DNA from: Roseibium aquae
GTDB lineage: Bacteria > Pseudomonadota > Alphaproteobacteria > Rhizobiales > Stappiaceae
DNA: 47,011 bases
Direction: 5' to 3'
NCBI RefSeq assembly: GCF_008711285.1
Contig: NZ_VXDC01000018.1
Span: forward strand, 1-47,011
Shown: in pieces, positions 34,283-41,864 of the stretch
Layout of the letters: every line of letters begins with the position of its first letter
How positions within the stretch are numbered: the first letter of the stretch is position 1
The notes under the pieces: model-generated
Database searches by the model: none
Seen by the model: only the letters and a program-made list of their open reading frames with translations
Told to the model about the DNA's origin: nothing
Made by a program: the position numbers and the translations under genes

Positions 34283-34570
34283 CTACGTGCTGCCGCTGAA
34301 GATCCTGAGCTTGATGGCGATGTCCGCGAGCGGCGCCAGCATGACGCCGGTGGTGATCATGCGGACGGCGGTCTGCATCGCGGTGCGGCGCACCAGCCGG
34401 ATGCAATCCACCAGGGAGCGCAGATCGCGGATGTCGAGCGCGGCCTCGTCGCCGTCGAGCCCGACATCGGCAAGCGCGCGCTTCGCGCCTTCCTCGGCGG
34501 CCCGGGTCAGGATCGCCTCGAACTCGGCGTCGGGCATGCGCACGAAGCCCTCGGATCGGGGTGGGTTCAT
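34283..34570 (-). CDS. DUF6127-like small phage membrane protein
   Basis: A 95-residue protein. Residues 10-35 read FVRMPDAEFEAILTRAAEEG and ALADVGLDGDEA, then DIRDLRSLVDCIRLVRRTAM, the typical DUF6127 pattern of an acidic helical N-terminus and RDLR motif. A membrane segment follows near the C-terminus (ITTGVMLAPLADIAIKLRIF). DUF6127 genes usually lie between tail-fibre and endolysin genes in small alphaproteobacterial prophages, as here. Role unknown; a holin or holin partner is possible because of size, membrane segment and place. Start ATG 34570 with GGAGGA upstream. Confidence 0.7.
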   Translation of the reverse strand: MNPPRSEGFVRMPDAEFEAILTRAAEEGAKRALADVGLDGDEAALDIRDLRSLVDCIRLVRRTAMQTAVRMITTGVMLAPLADIAIKLRIFSGST

Positions 34571-34589
34571 AGGATCCTCCTTCCGCCGC

Positions 34590-35019
34590 TCAGCCGACCT
34601 TGCAGCCCCAGAAGGACGTGTGATCGGCGGCGAAATAGCCGTCCGCGACCCGGAAATACCCCTGCAGTTCGACGGTATCGCCCGCGGTCAGCGGCACCAT
34701 GGTCTGCAGCCAGACCGGAACGCCGAGCAGCGAAAGGCTTTCGCGGTGTTGCAGGAATGGATAGCCGCAGATCCAGGCGGCATCCACCGATCCATCGAGA
34801 ATGGTCGCCGTGATTTCCTGATAGGTCCGTCGCTGGATGAGATCGACCGGTTCGCCCATCGCCTCGGAGAAAGCGGACCTCAAACGCTCGATGACGACGG
34901 CATCATTGTCAAGGAAGACCGGGGTTAGTCCGAGGCGAAAAGTCTCTGCGGCACGCACGAGGCTCGGCAATCCGATTGCCGCACATGTACCAGCTCCAGT
35001 GAGGCATCGCCTCCTGTCC
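34590..35019 (-). pseudogene. PhnD-like binding protein: IS256-cut start, phage-derived end
   Basis: Chimeric and interrupted. From the IS border at 35019 the frame encodes RRCLTGAGTCAAIGLPSLVR, AAETFRLGLTPVFLDNDAVV, TYQEITATILDGSVDAAWIC and GYPFLQHRES: the Sec-type leader and first ~120 residues of a PhnD-type phosphate/phosphonate-binding protein. At about 34708, after LGVPVW, it switches to LQTMVPLTAGDTVELQGYFR, then VADGYFAADHTSFWGCKVG, the C-terminus of a phage tail or fibre-like protein. The first codons (ATG GAC AGG) lie across the IS at 36420-36412, so removal of IS256 restores the start. The lost second half of PhnD includes the hinge and ligand residues, so it cannot function. It followed the HAD gene. 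Confidence 0.8.
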
Positions 35020-36411
35020 GGTTGTGTCTCGAATCTGGTGGAAATTCTCTGGCGGCGATCTCCGAGCATTTGGATTGGGGCCTGATCAGGCCGCGAGGTC
35101 AAGGCTGATTGGGGCGATGGGCTGAGCCAAGGTTTCCCAGCCATCGACCTTTCGCATCTGGATTTGGCCCGATGCCATCAGCGCCCAGAGTAGCATCGGC
35201 ACGGTTTCGGCGCAGGGCAGCACGGTCTGGGTCTTGATGCGACGGCGGAATTCCTCGTTCAGACGCTCTATGGCGTTTGTCGTCCTGGCCGATTTCCACT
35301 GCGATGGGTCCAAGCGCGTGAAGGTGAACAGCCGATCCCCAGCCTCGTCCAGGCTGTCGGCGACCGCGCGACATTTCAGGTGCCATTTGCGCAAGAATGC
35401 CTTCCGCCGCTTTTCGATATCTGCCGCGGTGTCGGCATAGATCATATCGCGGTAATCTTCGGACAGCTCGTCATGCATGTGCTTCGGGGCATGGCCCAGA
35501 AGGTTGCGGTGCTTGTGAACCGTGCAGCGCTGGATCGGCAGGTCATCGCCCCAGAGCGCGACAAGGGCGGCCTCGAGTCCGGGCGCGCCATCGACGATGA
35601 CAAATTCCGGTTGTTTCAGACCGCGCGCATCGAGATCACCGAGAAACATGCCCCATGCAGCTTTGCTTTCCCCGCCCATATTCTTGATGGAAAGCAGCAC
35701 CTTCTGCCCGTCCCGGCGCACGCCTATGGCGGCCAGAACCGAGATGTTCGTGGCCTTTCGATCCAACCGGGTCTTGATGACGGTGCCATCCAAAATCAGA
35801 CGGACGATGTCTTCGCCGGACAGGTTCCGCGCAACCCATGCGTCCCAGTCGACCTTCACCTTGCGCCAGGCGCGGCTGACCACGTCCTTGCTGACCGCCC
35901 CTTCAAACAGCCCATACAGCGCCCGCTTCACCCGCCGCGTGTTGGTCCCGGCCAGATAAACCGAGGCAATGAGGGCCTCGGCCTTCTTGGTCAGTCGCTG
36001 GTAGCGCGGCAGCGCCTTCGAGCGCCATTCCGTAGTCTTGCCGACCTCGTCAACGCTGCGGGCGCGCGGCACGCTTATCGTCTCTGCCCCAAACGTGCCA
36101 ATCAACTGACGCTCCCGGTGGCCGTGCCGGTAGCCCGTGGGTTTGCCGGTGCCACGGTCATAACGGCAGCGCCCCAAAAACGCGTCCAGTTCCTCTTCGA
36201 AAACCGCCTCGATCGTGGCACGGATATTTTCTCGTAGACGATCCTCGATAGGATCATAGCCGGCTTCATTGGCCAGTAGCGAAAGCGCGGCAGTGTCGGT
36301 ATTGCTCTTCATGGCGTGATCTCCCTGGCGGTTGCTGCCGCCGGTTGGGTGGGTTCAGTTCACCCGGAGATTACGTCACCTTCAAATTTCCACCACCTTC
36401 GCGACACGACC
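35020..36411 (-). mobile_element. IS256-family insertion sequence
   Basis: About 1.39 kb. Imperfect terminal inverted repeats: left GGTTGTGTC-TCGAATC-TGGTGGAAATT (35020-35046) against right-end complement GGTCGTGTC-GCGAAGG-TGGTGGAAATT (36411-36384), 23 of 27 positions alike. It carries one intact IS256-type transposase gene on the minus strand. Flanks carry the 7-bp repeat CCTGTCC (35013-35019 and 36412-36418), close to the 8-9 bp duplications usual for the family. It inserted after codon 3 of a PhnD-like gene. Ends are read by eye and could shift by one or two bases. Confidence 0.88.
35086..36312 (-). CDS. IS256-family transposase
   Basis: A 408-residue DDE transposase (mutator type) that cuts and pastes IS256 elements. 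The acidic triad can be placed: Asp in IVRLILDGTVIKT, Asp in FVIVDGAPGLEAAL and Glu in RTTNAIERLNEEFRRR. The C/H pair of the family, PIQRCTVHKHRNLL, is present. Length is normal and the frame is unbroken, so the element may be active. ATG 36312 starts MKSNTDTAALSLLANEAG; the stop lies about 65 bp inside the left end. Confidence 0.93.
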   Translation of the reverse strand: MKSNTDTAALSLLANEAGYDPIEDRLRENIRATIEAVFEEELDAFLGRCRYDRGTGKPTGYRHGHRERQLIGTFGAETISVPRARSVDEVGKTTEWRSKALPRYQRLTKKAEALIASVYLAGTNTRRVKRALYGLFEGAVSKDVVSRAWRKVKVDWDAWVARNLSGEDIVRLILDGTVIKTRLDRKATNISVLAAIGVRRDGQKVLLSIKNMGGESKAAWGMFLGDLDARGLKQPEFVIVDGAPGLEAALVALWGDDLPIQRCTVHKHRNLLGHAPKHMHDELSEDYRDMIYADTAADIEKRRKAFLRKWHLKCRAVADSLDEAGDRLFTFTRLDPSQWKSARTTNAIERLNEEFRRRIKTQTVLPCAETVPMLLWALMASGQIQMRKVDGWETLAQPIAPISLDLAA

Positions 36412-36418
36412 CCTGTCC
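36412..36418. repeat. Target-site duplication of IS256 (right copy)
   Basis: CCTGTCC here matches CCTGTCC at 35013-35019 on the other side of IS256. On the minus strand this is GGACAGG, directly behind the AT of the ATG that starts the PhnD-like gene (ATG GAC AGG at 36420-36412). Confidence 0.75.
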
Positions 36419-36619
36419 ATCGAAAATGGTCTCCCTGCCTGTATGTTAGCGACCGGAGCCGATCTGAGGCAATCCAGCATTCCCGCGGACGGGACGGCTT
36501 GATGTGCAAGTCGCGCATCTTCAGACACGAATGCTGCGCTACAGGAGAGCCAGAATACCGGCATTCGCGAGTGCCAGCGCCGAGAGACCCCAGAGCCGTC
36601 GCCGCAGGCCCGGTACCGG

Positions 36620-37064
36620 CTATGATCCATGCTCCAAGCACGGGAGGCGGACGCCGGGCCGCGAGATATCCGCAAGCCCGTTCGCGTCAGCTGCAATCAC
36701 TCCCAACACTCCGGCGGGAAGCCCTTGCCGGGCGGCCTCGCGGCTGGTGACGATTTCAATGTCATGCAGCCTCAGACCGAGCCGCTGGAATTTGGCGATC
36801 GCCCCGCGAGATCCTGGCTTGCGGCATTGGTCAGCACCCGGATCGCAATGCCGCGCGCGCGAAGATCATCCAGCCTGCGGTCTGCGCCCGGGATTGGCCG
36901 CGCGCAGACATTGAGCACGCCGAACGCATCGAAAACACAGGCGTCGATCTGATCGGTGATATCGAGAAGTCTGGAAATACCGGTCATCGCGCCGGGCGCG
37001 GCCATCGCAGGCAGGCGGTCGCGGATCGCTTCATAGGCATGGAAGATTTTTCCGCGTCCGTCAT
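36620..37064 (-). pseudogene. HAD-superfamily phosphatase, two frameshifts
   Basis: Broken gene of a NagD/PGPase-like HAD hydrolase. Pieced together: MTDAEK (ATG 37064), shift at the run of five A's at about 37046-37050 (six needed), then IFHAYEAIRDRLPAMAAPG, GISRLLDITDQIDACVFDAF, GVLNVCARPIPGADRRL and IRVLTNAASQDLAG. A second shift at about 36808 is followed by AIAKFQRLGLRLHDIEIVTS, REAARQGLPAGVLGV and a stop at 36620. Motif I (DAFGVL, usually DxDGVL) has the first Asp (VFDAFG), motif II Thr in LTNAAS. The cap and motif III/IV half is missing. HAD and PhnD-like genes were one operon on the minus strand. Between 36420 and 36619 I see nothing coding. Confidence 0.7.
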
Positions 37065-37189
37065 CGGGTGCCCCCTGCCTGTCCCAAGGAAAATGCGCAG
37101 CGGCCGTATCCTGTTCGTGCCAGAGACGCCAACCACCCGCACGACCCGGCCCACGGCGAAACGGGGGCCAATTTCCCGAGACGACAAAA

Positions 37190-37223
37190 CTGTCATATCT
37201 CTGTTGCGTTTCGACGGTATGCG
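37190..37223 (+). promoter_or_regulatory. Pho box and -10 of the phn operon
   Basis: CTGTCAT (37190-37196), ATCT, CTGTTGC (37201-37207) gives the 7-4-7 spacing of PhoB boxes (consensus CTGTCAT-N4-CTGTCAY); the first half is perfect, the second 5 of 7. A -10-like TATGCG begins at 37218, 10 bp after the box, as in PhoB-activated promoters, with no need for a -35. The phnD ATG follows at 37256. The operon should be induced by phosphate starvation. Confidence 0.8.
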
Positions 37224-37255
37224 ACCGTTAGCTTCGCAACATCTTGAGGGATACC

Positions 37256-38206
37256 ATGAAAGCGTCCACAGCCATTGCGGCCATAGCCACATTTGCATTT
37301 GCTCTGCCTGTCTATGCCGAGTTCACGCTCGATCCGCGTTTTTCGGATGCCGACGGCGACCTGATCGCCGACATCCCGACCGACCCGGCGCAGCTGGTCG
37401 ATCCCGAAACCCTGATCTTCGCCTATACGCCCGTCGAAGATCCGGCCGTCTATGCCGAGGTCTGGCAGGGTTTCCTTGACCACATGGCCGCCGTCACCGG
37501 CCGCGAGGTCCAGTTCTTTCCGGTCCAGTCCAACGCCGCCCAGATCGAGGCGATGCGCGCAGGCCGCCTGCATGTCGCGGGCTTCAACACCGGGTCGAAC
37601 CCGCTGGCCGTGGCCTGCGCGGGCTTCCGCCCCTTCGCCATGATGGCGGCCGAGGACGGGTCCTTCGGCTACGAGATGGAAATCATCACCTACCCCGACA
37701 GCGGCATCACCGCGGTCGAGGATATCCGCGGCGGTCAACTGGCCTTCACGTCCGAGACGTCGAATTCGGGCTTCAAGGCCCCCTCCGCGATCCTCAGCGC
37801 CGAATTCGGCATGGTCGCAGGCACGGATTTCGAGCCGGTGTTCTCGGGCGCGCATGACGCCTCGATCCTCGGTGTGGCCAACCGCGACTACCCGGCCGCT
37901 TCCATCGCCAACTCGGTCATGGCCCGCATGATCGAACGCGAGGCGATCACCCCCGATCAGATCGTGTCGGTCTACACCTCGCAGACCTTCCCGACGACGG
38001 GCTACGGCACCGCGCACAACCTGACCCCGGAACTGCAGGACGCCATACGCGAGGCGTTCTTCAGCTTCGACTGGGAAGGCAGCGCGCTGCAGGCCGAATT
38101 CGCCAACTCCGGCGAAGCGCAGTTCATCCCGATCACCTTTCAGGAAGACTGGGCCGTGATCCGCACGATCGACGAGGCCACCGACGTCGTCTACGAGTGC
38201 AACTGA
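37256..38206 (+). CDS. phnD: PhnD-type phosphate/phosphonate-binding protein
   Basis: Periplasmic substrate-binding protein of an ABC importer for phosphonate, phosphite or a related P compound. It has about 316 residues: signal peptide MKASTAIAAIATFAFALPVYA with cleavage near residue 21, then TLIFAYTPVEDPAVYAEVWQ, VQFFPVQSNAAQIEAMRAGR, and the ligand-loop segment LAFTSETSNSGFKAPSAILS. The family loop (S/T-S/T-x-S-G) reads SETSNSG, so phosphonate-type binding is plausible but the substrate is not decided. It starts at ATG 37256 with TGAGGG upstream, not the earlier TTG. First gene of the operon, after the Pho box, with a hairpin between it and phnC. Confidence 0.88.
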   Translation: MKASTAIAAIATFAFALPVYAEFTLDPRFSDADGDLIADIPTDPAQLVDPETLIFAYTPVEDPAVYAEVWQGFLDHMAAVTGREVQFFPVQSNAAQIEAMRAGRLHVAGFNTGSNPLAVACAGFRPFAMMAAEDGSFGYEMEIITYPDSGITAVEDIRGGQLAFTSETSNSGFKAPSAILSAEFGMVAGTDFEPVFSGAHDASILGVANRDYPAASIANSVMARMIEREAITPDQIVSVYTSQTFPTTGYGTAHNLTPELQDAIREAFFSFDWEGSALQAEFANSGEAQFIPITFQEDWAVIRTIDEATDVVYECN

Positions 38207-38228
38207 GCTGCAATCTGTCATGATCGCG

Positions 38229-38261
38229 CCACGGGCGGCCTTGCGCCGCCCGTGGGCTTTT
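38229..38261 (+). terminator. Hairpin between phnD and phnC, likely attenuating terminator
   Basis: Perfect 10-bp arms CCACGGGCGG (38229-38238) and CCGCCCGTGG (38246-38255), 7-nt loop, followed by GCTTTTG. A short T-run suggests partial termination or protection of the phnD mRNA, giving more binding protein than transporter. phnC starts 20 bp later, with no new promoter seen. Confidence 0.75.
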
Positions 38262-38281
38262 GCACGAGAGGGTGCCCACCG

Positions 38282-39103
38282 ATGCTGATCCTCGAAGGTC
38301 TGTCCAAGACCTACAAGACCGGCGATGCCGCGCTGCGCGACGTGTCTCTGACCGTGCCCAAGGGCCAGATCATGGGCCTGATCGGCCCGTCGGGCGCGGG
38401 CAAATCCACGCTTATCCGCTGCATCAACCGTCTGGTGGAACCCACAGGTGGCAAGGTGCTGCTGGGCGATATGGACCTTGTGCGTCTGGGCAAGGCCGAC
38501 CTGCGCCGTCAACGCCGCCGGATCGGGATGATCTTCCAGGAATACGCGCTGGTCGAACGTTTGACGGTGATGGAAAACGTCCTGTCCGGGCGACTGGGCT
38601 ATGTGCCGTTCTGGCGCAGCTTCCTGCGGAAATACCCGCCTGCCGATATCCAGCGCGCCTATCAACTGCTGGACCGCGTGGGCCTGATTGAACATGCCGA
38701 CAAACGCGCCGATGCGCTGTCGGGCGGGCAACGCCAAAGGGTCGGTATCGCGCGGGCGCTGGCCCAAGACCCGGAATTGCTGCTGGTGGATGAACCCACC
38801 GCCAGCCTGGATCCGAAAACCAGCCGCCAGATCATGCGGTTGCTGACCGAGATCTGCGCCGAGCGGGACTTGCCCGCCATCGTGAACATCCATGACGTGC
38901 CCTTGGCGCAGCAGTTCATGCAGCGCATCGTCGGCCTGCGCGCGGGACGGGTGGTGTTCGACGGCACGCCCGATCAACTGACCCATGACGCGCTGACCGC
39001 GATCTACGGCGAAGAAGACTGGAACGAGATGCGGCGCGGCGACGAGGAACAGACCCGCGCCGAGCTTGACGCCCGCGACCGGATGGCGGCGCTGGCGCGA
39101 TGA
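38282..39103 (+). CDS. phnC: Phosphonate ABC transporter ATP-binding protein
   Basis: Cytoplasmic ATPase of the PhnCDE importer, 273 residues. Walker [19 protein letters not shown]-loop [14 protein letters not shown], signature [18 protein letters not shown], Walker [13 protein letters not shown] and H-loop [13 protein letters not shown] are all intact. The family hallmark [20 protein letters not shown] is typical of PhnC. It starts at ATG 38282 (GAGAGG 10 bp upstream). Its TGA overlaps the first phnE start (ATGA). Length is usual for PhnC. Confidence 0.95.
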   Translation: MLILEGLSKTYKTGDAALRDVSLTVPKGQIMGLIGPSGAGKSTLIRCINRLVEPTGGKVLLGDMDLVRLGKADLRRQRRRIGMIFQEYALVERLTVMENVLSGRLGYVPFWRSFLRKYPPADIQRAYQLLDRVGLIEHADKRADALSGGQRQRVGIARALAQDPELLLVDEPTASLDPKTSRQIMRLLTEICAERDLPAIVNIHDVPLAQQFMQRIVGLRAGRVVFDGTPDQLTHDALTAIYGEEDWNEMRRGDEEQTRAELDARDRMAALAR

Positions 39104-39906
39104 CGACAGGGCCCTATCCGACGACATGGCGCCGCCCGCCGCAGATCCTGAAGGATCTGCGGTGGCGCATCGCGATCCAGATCGGCATCGTGATCTACCT
39201 TGTGCTGGCCATCGGGTCGGTCGAGGTGAACTGGGCCCGCGTCTATGCCGGGCTGGAACGTGGGCAGCGGTTCGTCATGGGGTTCCTGCAGCCCGATTTC
39301 ACCAGCCGTTGGCGCGACATCAGCCAGGGGCTGATCGAAAGCCTGACCATGACGCTGACCTCGACAGTGGTGGGGGTTGCGATTTCCATTCCCATCGGGA
39401 TCGGCGCGGCGCGCAATCTGGCACCGCGATGGATCTATTACATCTGCCGGTCGATCATCGCCGTCAGCCGCGCGTTGCAGGAGGTCATCATCGCCATCTT
39501 CTTCGTGGCGATGTTCGGATTCGGGCCATTCGCGGGATTTCTGACGCTGTCCTTCGCCACGATCGGCTTCATCGCCAAGCTGCTGGCCGACGACATCGAG
39601 GAGATCGACGAGGCGCAGGCCGAGGCGGTGCGCGCCACCGGCGCCTCTTGGGGGCAGTTGGTGAACTACGCCGTGCAGCCGCAGGTGATGCCGCGGCTCA
39701 TTGGCCTGTCACTCTACCGGCTCGACATAAATTTCCGCGAAAGCGCGGTGATCGGCATCGTGGGCGCTGGCGGCATCGGGGCGACGCTGAACACCGCCAT
39801 CGACCGCTACGAATACGACAGCGCGGGGGCGATCCTGTTGATCATCATCGCGGTCGTGATGGTCGCCGAATACAGTTCCAGCTACCTGCGGAAGTTCCTG
39901 CAATGA
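39100..39906 (+). CDS. phnE: Phosphonate ABC transporter permease, first PhnE
   Basis: Inner-membrane permease, 268 residues with about six membrane segments ([60 protein letters not shown]). The EAA loop reads [20 protein letters not shown], then [20 protein letters not shown], as in PhnE. A start overlapping phnC (ATGA) and an end overlapping the second phnE (ATGA) couple all three. It pairs with the next protein as a heterodimer channel. Confidence 0.92.
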   Translation: MTTGPYPTTWRRPPQILKDLRWRIAIQIGIVIYLVLAIGSVEVNWARVYAGLERGQRFVMGFLQPDFTSRWRDISQGLIESLTMTLTSTVVGVAISIPIGIGAARNLAPRWIYYICRSIIAVSRALQEVIIAIFFVAMFGFGPFAGFLTLSFATIGFIAKLLADDIEEIDEAQAEAVRATGASWGQLVNYAVQPQVMPRLIGLSLYRLDINFRESAVIGIVGAGGIGATLNTAIDRYEYDSAGAILLIIIAVVMVAEYSSSYLRKFLQ

Positions 39907-40715
39907 CCGAGATCACCCATTACAGCCAGGTCTGGTCCTACCGCACGTCCCGCGGGCGGTTGGCTTTGTGGGGCGGGTGGCTGGCGCTGGTCGCGCTGTT
40001 CGTGTGGTGCTGGCAAATCATGACGCGGGACACAATCTGGTTCTTCGTCGCCGACGCCCCGACGCAGGCCGCCGATATCGGTAGCCGCATGGTTCCGCCG
40101 CGCTGGTCCTACCTGCCGGAACTGATGCAACCCTTATGGGACACCATCAACATCGCCACCCTCGGCACGATCGGCGGCGTCATCATGGCGGTTCCAGTAG
40201 CCTTTCTGGCCGCGCGCAACACCACACCCTCGGCGCTGATCCTGCGGCCTATCGCGTTGTTCATCATCGTCGCCTCGCGCTCGATCAATTCGTTGATCTG
40301 GGCACTTCTGCTGGTCGCCATCATCGGGCCGGGCCTGCTTGCGGGCATCGTGGCCATCGCGCTCAGGTCCATCGGCTTCATCGGCAAATTGCTCTACGAG
40401 GCGATCGAGGAAACCGACGCGACCCAGATCGAGGCGATCGAGGCCACGGGCGCGAGCGGCGCACAGGTCCTGTCCTATGGGATCGTGCCGCAGATCATGC
40501 CGGCCTTCTGGGGCATCACCGTGTTCCGCTGGGACATCAACATCCGCGAAAGCACGATCCTCGGGCTGGTCGGCGCCGGCGGCATCGGGCTGAAGCTCCA
40601 GGCATCGCTCAACACGTTGGCCTGGAGCCAGGTGACGGTGATCCTCCTGCTCATTCTCGCCACCGTCGTCCTGAGCGAATGGGTCTCCGCCCGCATGCGC
40701 CACGCCATCATCTGA
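39903..40715 (+). CDS. phnE: Phosphonate ABC transporter permease, second PhnE
   Basis: Second PhnE-type permease, 270 residues, about six membrane segments (LALWGGWLALVALFVWCWQI; TIGGVIMAVPVAFLAARNT; SINSLIWALLLVAIIGPGLL). EAA loop: EAIEETDATQIEAIEATGAS, then VLSYGIVPQIMPAFWGITVF. The DNIRESTILGLVGAGGIG-like end motif is intact (NIRESTILGLVGAGGIGLKL). Two adjacent phnE genes with one phnC and one phnD is a known arrangement. The start is the ATG overlapping the previous stop. The following 129-bp gap lacks a terminator hairpin I could recognise. Confidence 0.92.
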   Translation: MTEITHYSQVWSYRTSRGRLALWGGWLALVALFVWCWQIMTRDTIWFFVADAPTQAADIGSRMVPPRWSYLPELMQPLWDTINIATLGTIGGVIMAVPVAFLAARNTTPSALILRPIALFIIVASRSINSLIWALLLVAIIGPGLLAGIVAIALRSIGFIGKLLYEAIEETDATQIEAIEATGASGAQVLSYGIVPQIMPAFWGITVFRWDINIRESTILGLVGAGGIGLKLQASLNTLAWSQVTVILLLILATVVLSEWVSARMRHAII

Positions 40716-40844
40716 CCGGAAGGACCTCACCGCCCGATCCCAACCATTTGCGCCGCCCTGTTTCTAGGAAAACGACTTCTGACAAGCCAGGCGAACCGTA
40801 GCCTGCAAACACCACGCCGAACCTCAAAACGAAGGGAAACCACC

Positions 40845-41864
40845 ATGAACAGACGATCCATGCTCCTAGCCGCCTCGGCCATCGCACTGCTTCCGGCCAT
40901 GCAGGCCCGTGCCCAATCAGGCGAACTCGTGCTTTATTGCTCGGTCGGCGAGGAATGGTGCCGGGTCATGTCCGAGGCGTTCAGCCGCGAGACCGGTATC
41001 AACGTGCTGATGACCCGCGCCTCCTCGGGCGAGACCTATGCCAAGATCAAGGCCGAGGAAGGCCAGCCGCGCGGTGACGTGTGGTGGGGCGGCACCGGCG
41101 ACCCGCACCTGCAAGCCGCGCAGGAGGGACTGACCGAGGAGTACCGCTCGCCCGTGCTCGCCGAGTTGCAGGACTGGGCCGTGCGCCAGGCGGAAACCTC
41201 CGGCTTCCGCACCGTGGGCATCTATGCCGGTGCACTTGGCTTCGGCTACAACAGCGAACTGGTCGATGATCCGGCCCCGGCCTGTTGGGCCGACCTGCTC
41301 GACCCGCGCTTTGCCGATGACGTGCAGGTCGCCAACCCGAACTCGTCGGGCACTTCGTACACAATGCTCGCCACCATGGTGCAGCTGATGGGCGAGGACG
41401 AGGCGTTCGACTACCTGACGCAACTGCACAACAACATCAGCCAGTACACCCAGTCAGGTAGCGCCCCGATCCGGGCGGCGGCCACCGGCGAGACCGCCAT
41501 TGGCATCGTGTTCCAGCATGACGCCGTGGCCCAGACCGTTCAGGGCGCTCCCATCGTCACCGTGGCACCCTGCGAAGGCACCGGGTACGAGGTCGGCTCG
41601 ATGTCGATCATCGCAGGCGGTCCCAACCCCGACAACGCCCGCATCTGGTACGACTGGGCGCTGAGCCCGGCCGCTCAGGAACTGGGCGCAAGCGCCGCCA
41701 GCTATCAGGTTCCATCCAACGTCAACGCTGCCACCCCGCCCGAGGCACCACGTCTCGAGGATGTCCGGTTGATCGACTACGACTTCGCAACCTACGGCTC
41801 AAGCGAGACGCGCACCCGCCTGCTCGCCCGCTGGGACGCCGAGATCGGTTCGCTGCCGCAGTGA
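40845..41864 (+). CDS. AfuA/FbpA-type ABC substrate-binding protein
   Basis: A 339-residue periplasmic binding protein of extracellular solute-binding family 1. Signal peptide MNRRSMLLAASAIALLPAMQ ends near ARAQS (about residue 24). The mature part has ELVLYCSVGEEWCRVMSEAF, SSGETYAKIKAEEGQPRGDV, WWGGTGDPHLQAAQEGL and ANPNSSGTSYTMLATMVQL. Characterised relatives bind Fe3+ (FbpA), hexose phosphates (AfuA) or 2-aminoethylphosphonate (PhnS/AepX). The FbpA iron Tyr-Tyr pair is not obvious here, while SSGTS can bind a phosphate, and the next genes include a phosphatase-family enzyme; so an organic phosphate or phosphonate is my preferred guess. The ATG has AAGGGAA upstream; its TGA overlaps the permease GTG. 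Confidence 0.87.
   Translation: MNRRSMLLAASAIALLPAMQARAQSGELVLYCSVGEEWCRVMSEAFSRETGINVLMTRASSGETYAKIKAEEGQPRGDVWWGGTGDPHLQAAQEGLTEEYRSPVLAELQDWAVRQAETSGFRTVGIYAGALGFGYNSELVDDPAPACWADLLDPRFADDVQVANPNSSGTSYTMLATMVQLMGEDEAFDYLTQLHNNISQYTQSGSAPIRAAATGETAIGIVFQHDAVAQTVQGAPIVTVAPCEGTGYEVGSMSIIAGGPNPDNARIWYDWALSPAAQELGASAASYQVPSNVNAATPPEAPRLEDVRLIDYDFATYGSSETRTRLLARWDAEIGSLPQ

Noticed and set aside
37193..39127. A 644-residue minus-strand frame across phnD-phnC
   Set aside because: It is antisense to two clear genes, with no motif.
40716..40844. Pho box before the second transporter
   Set aside because: No CTGTCAT-N4-CTGTCAY pattern was found in the gap. The second importer may be read from the first promoter.
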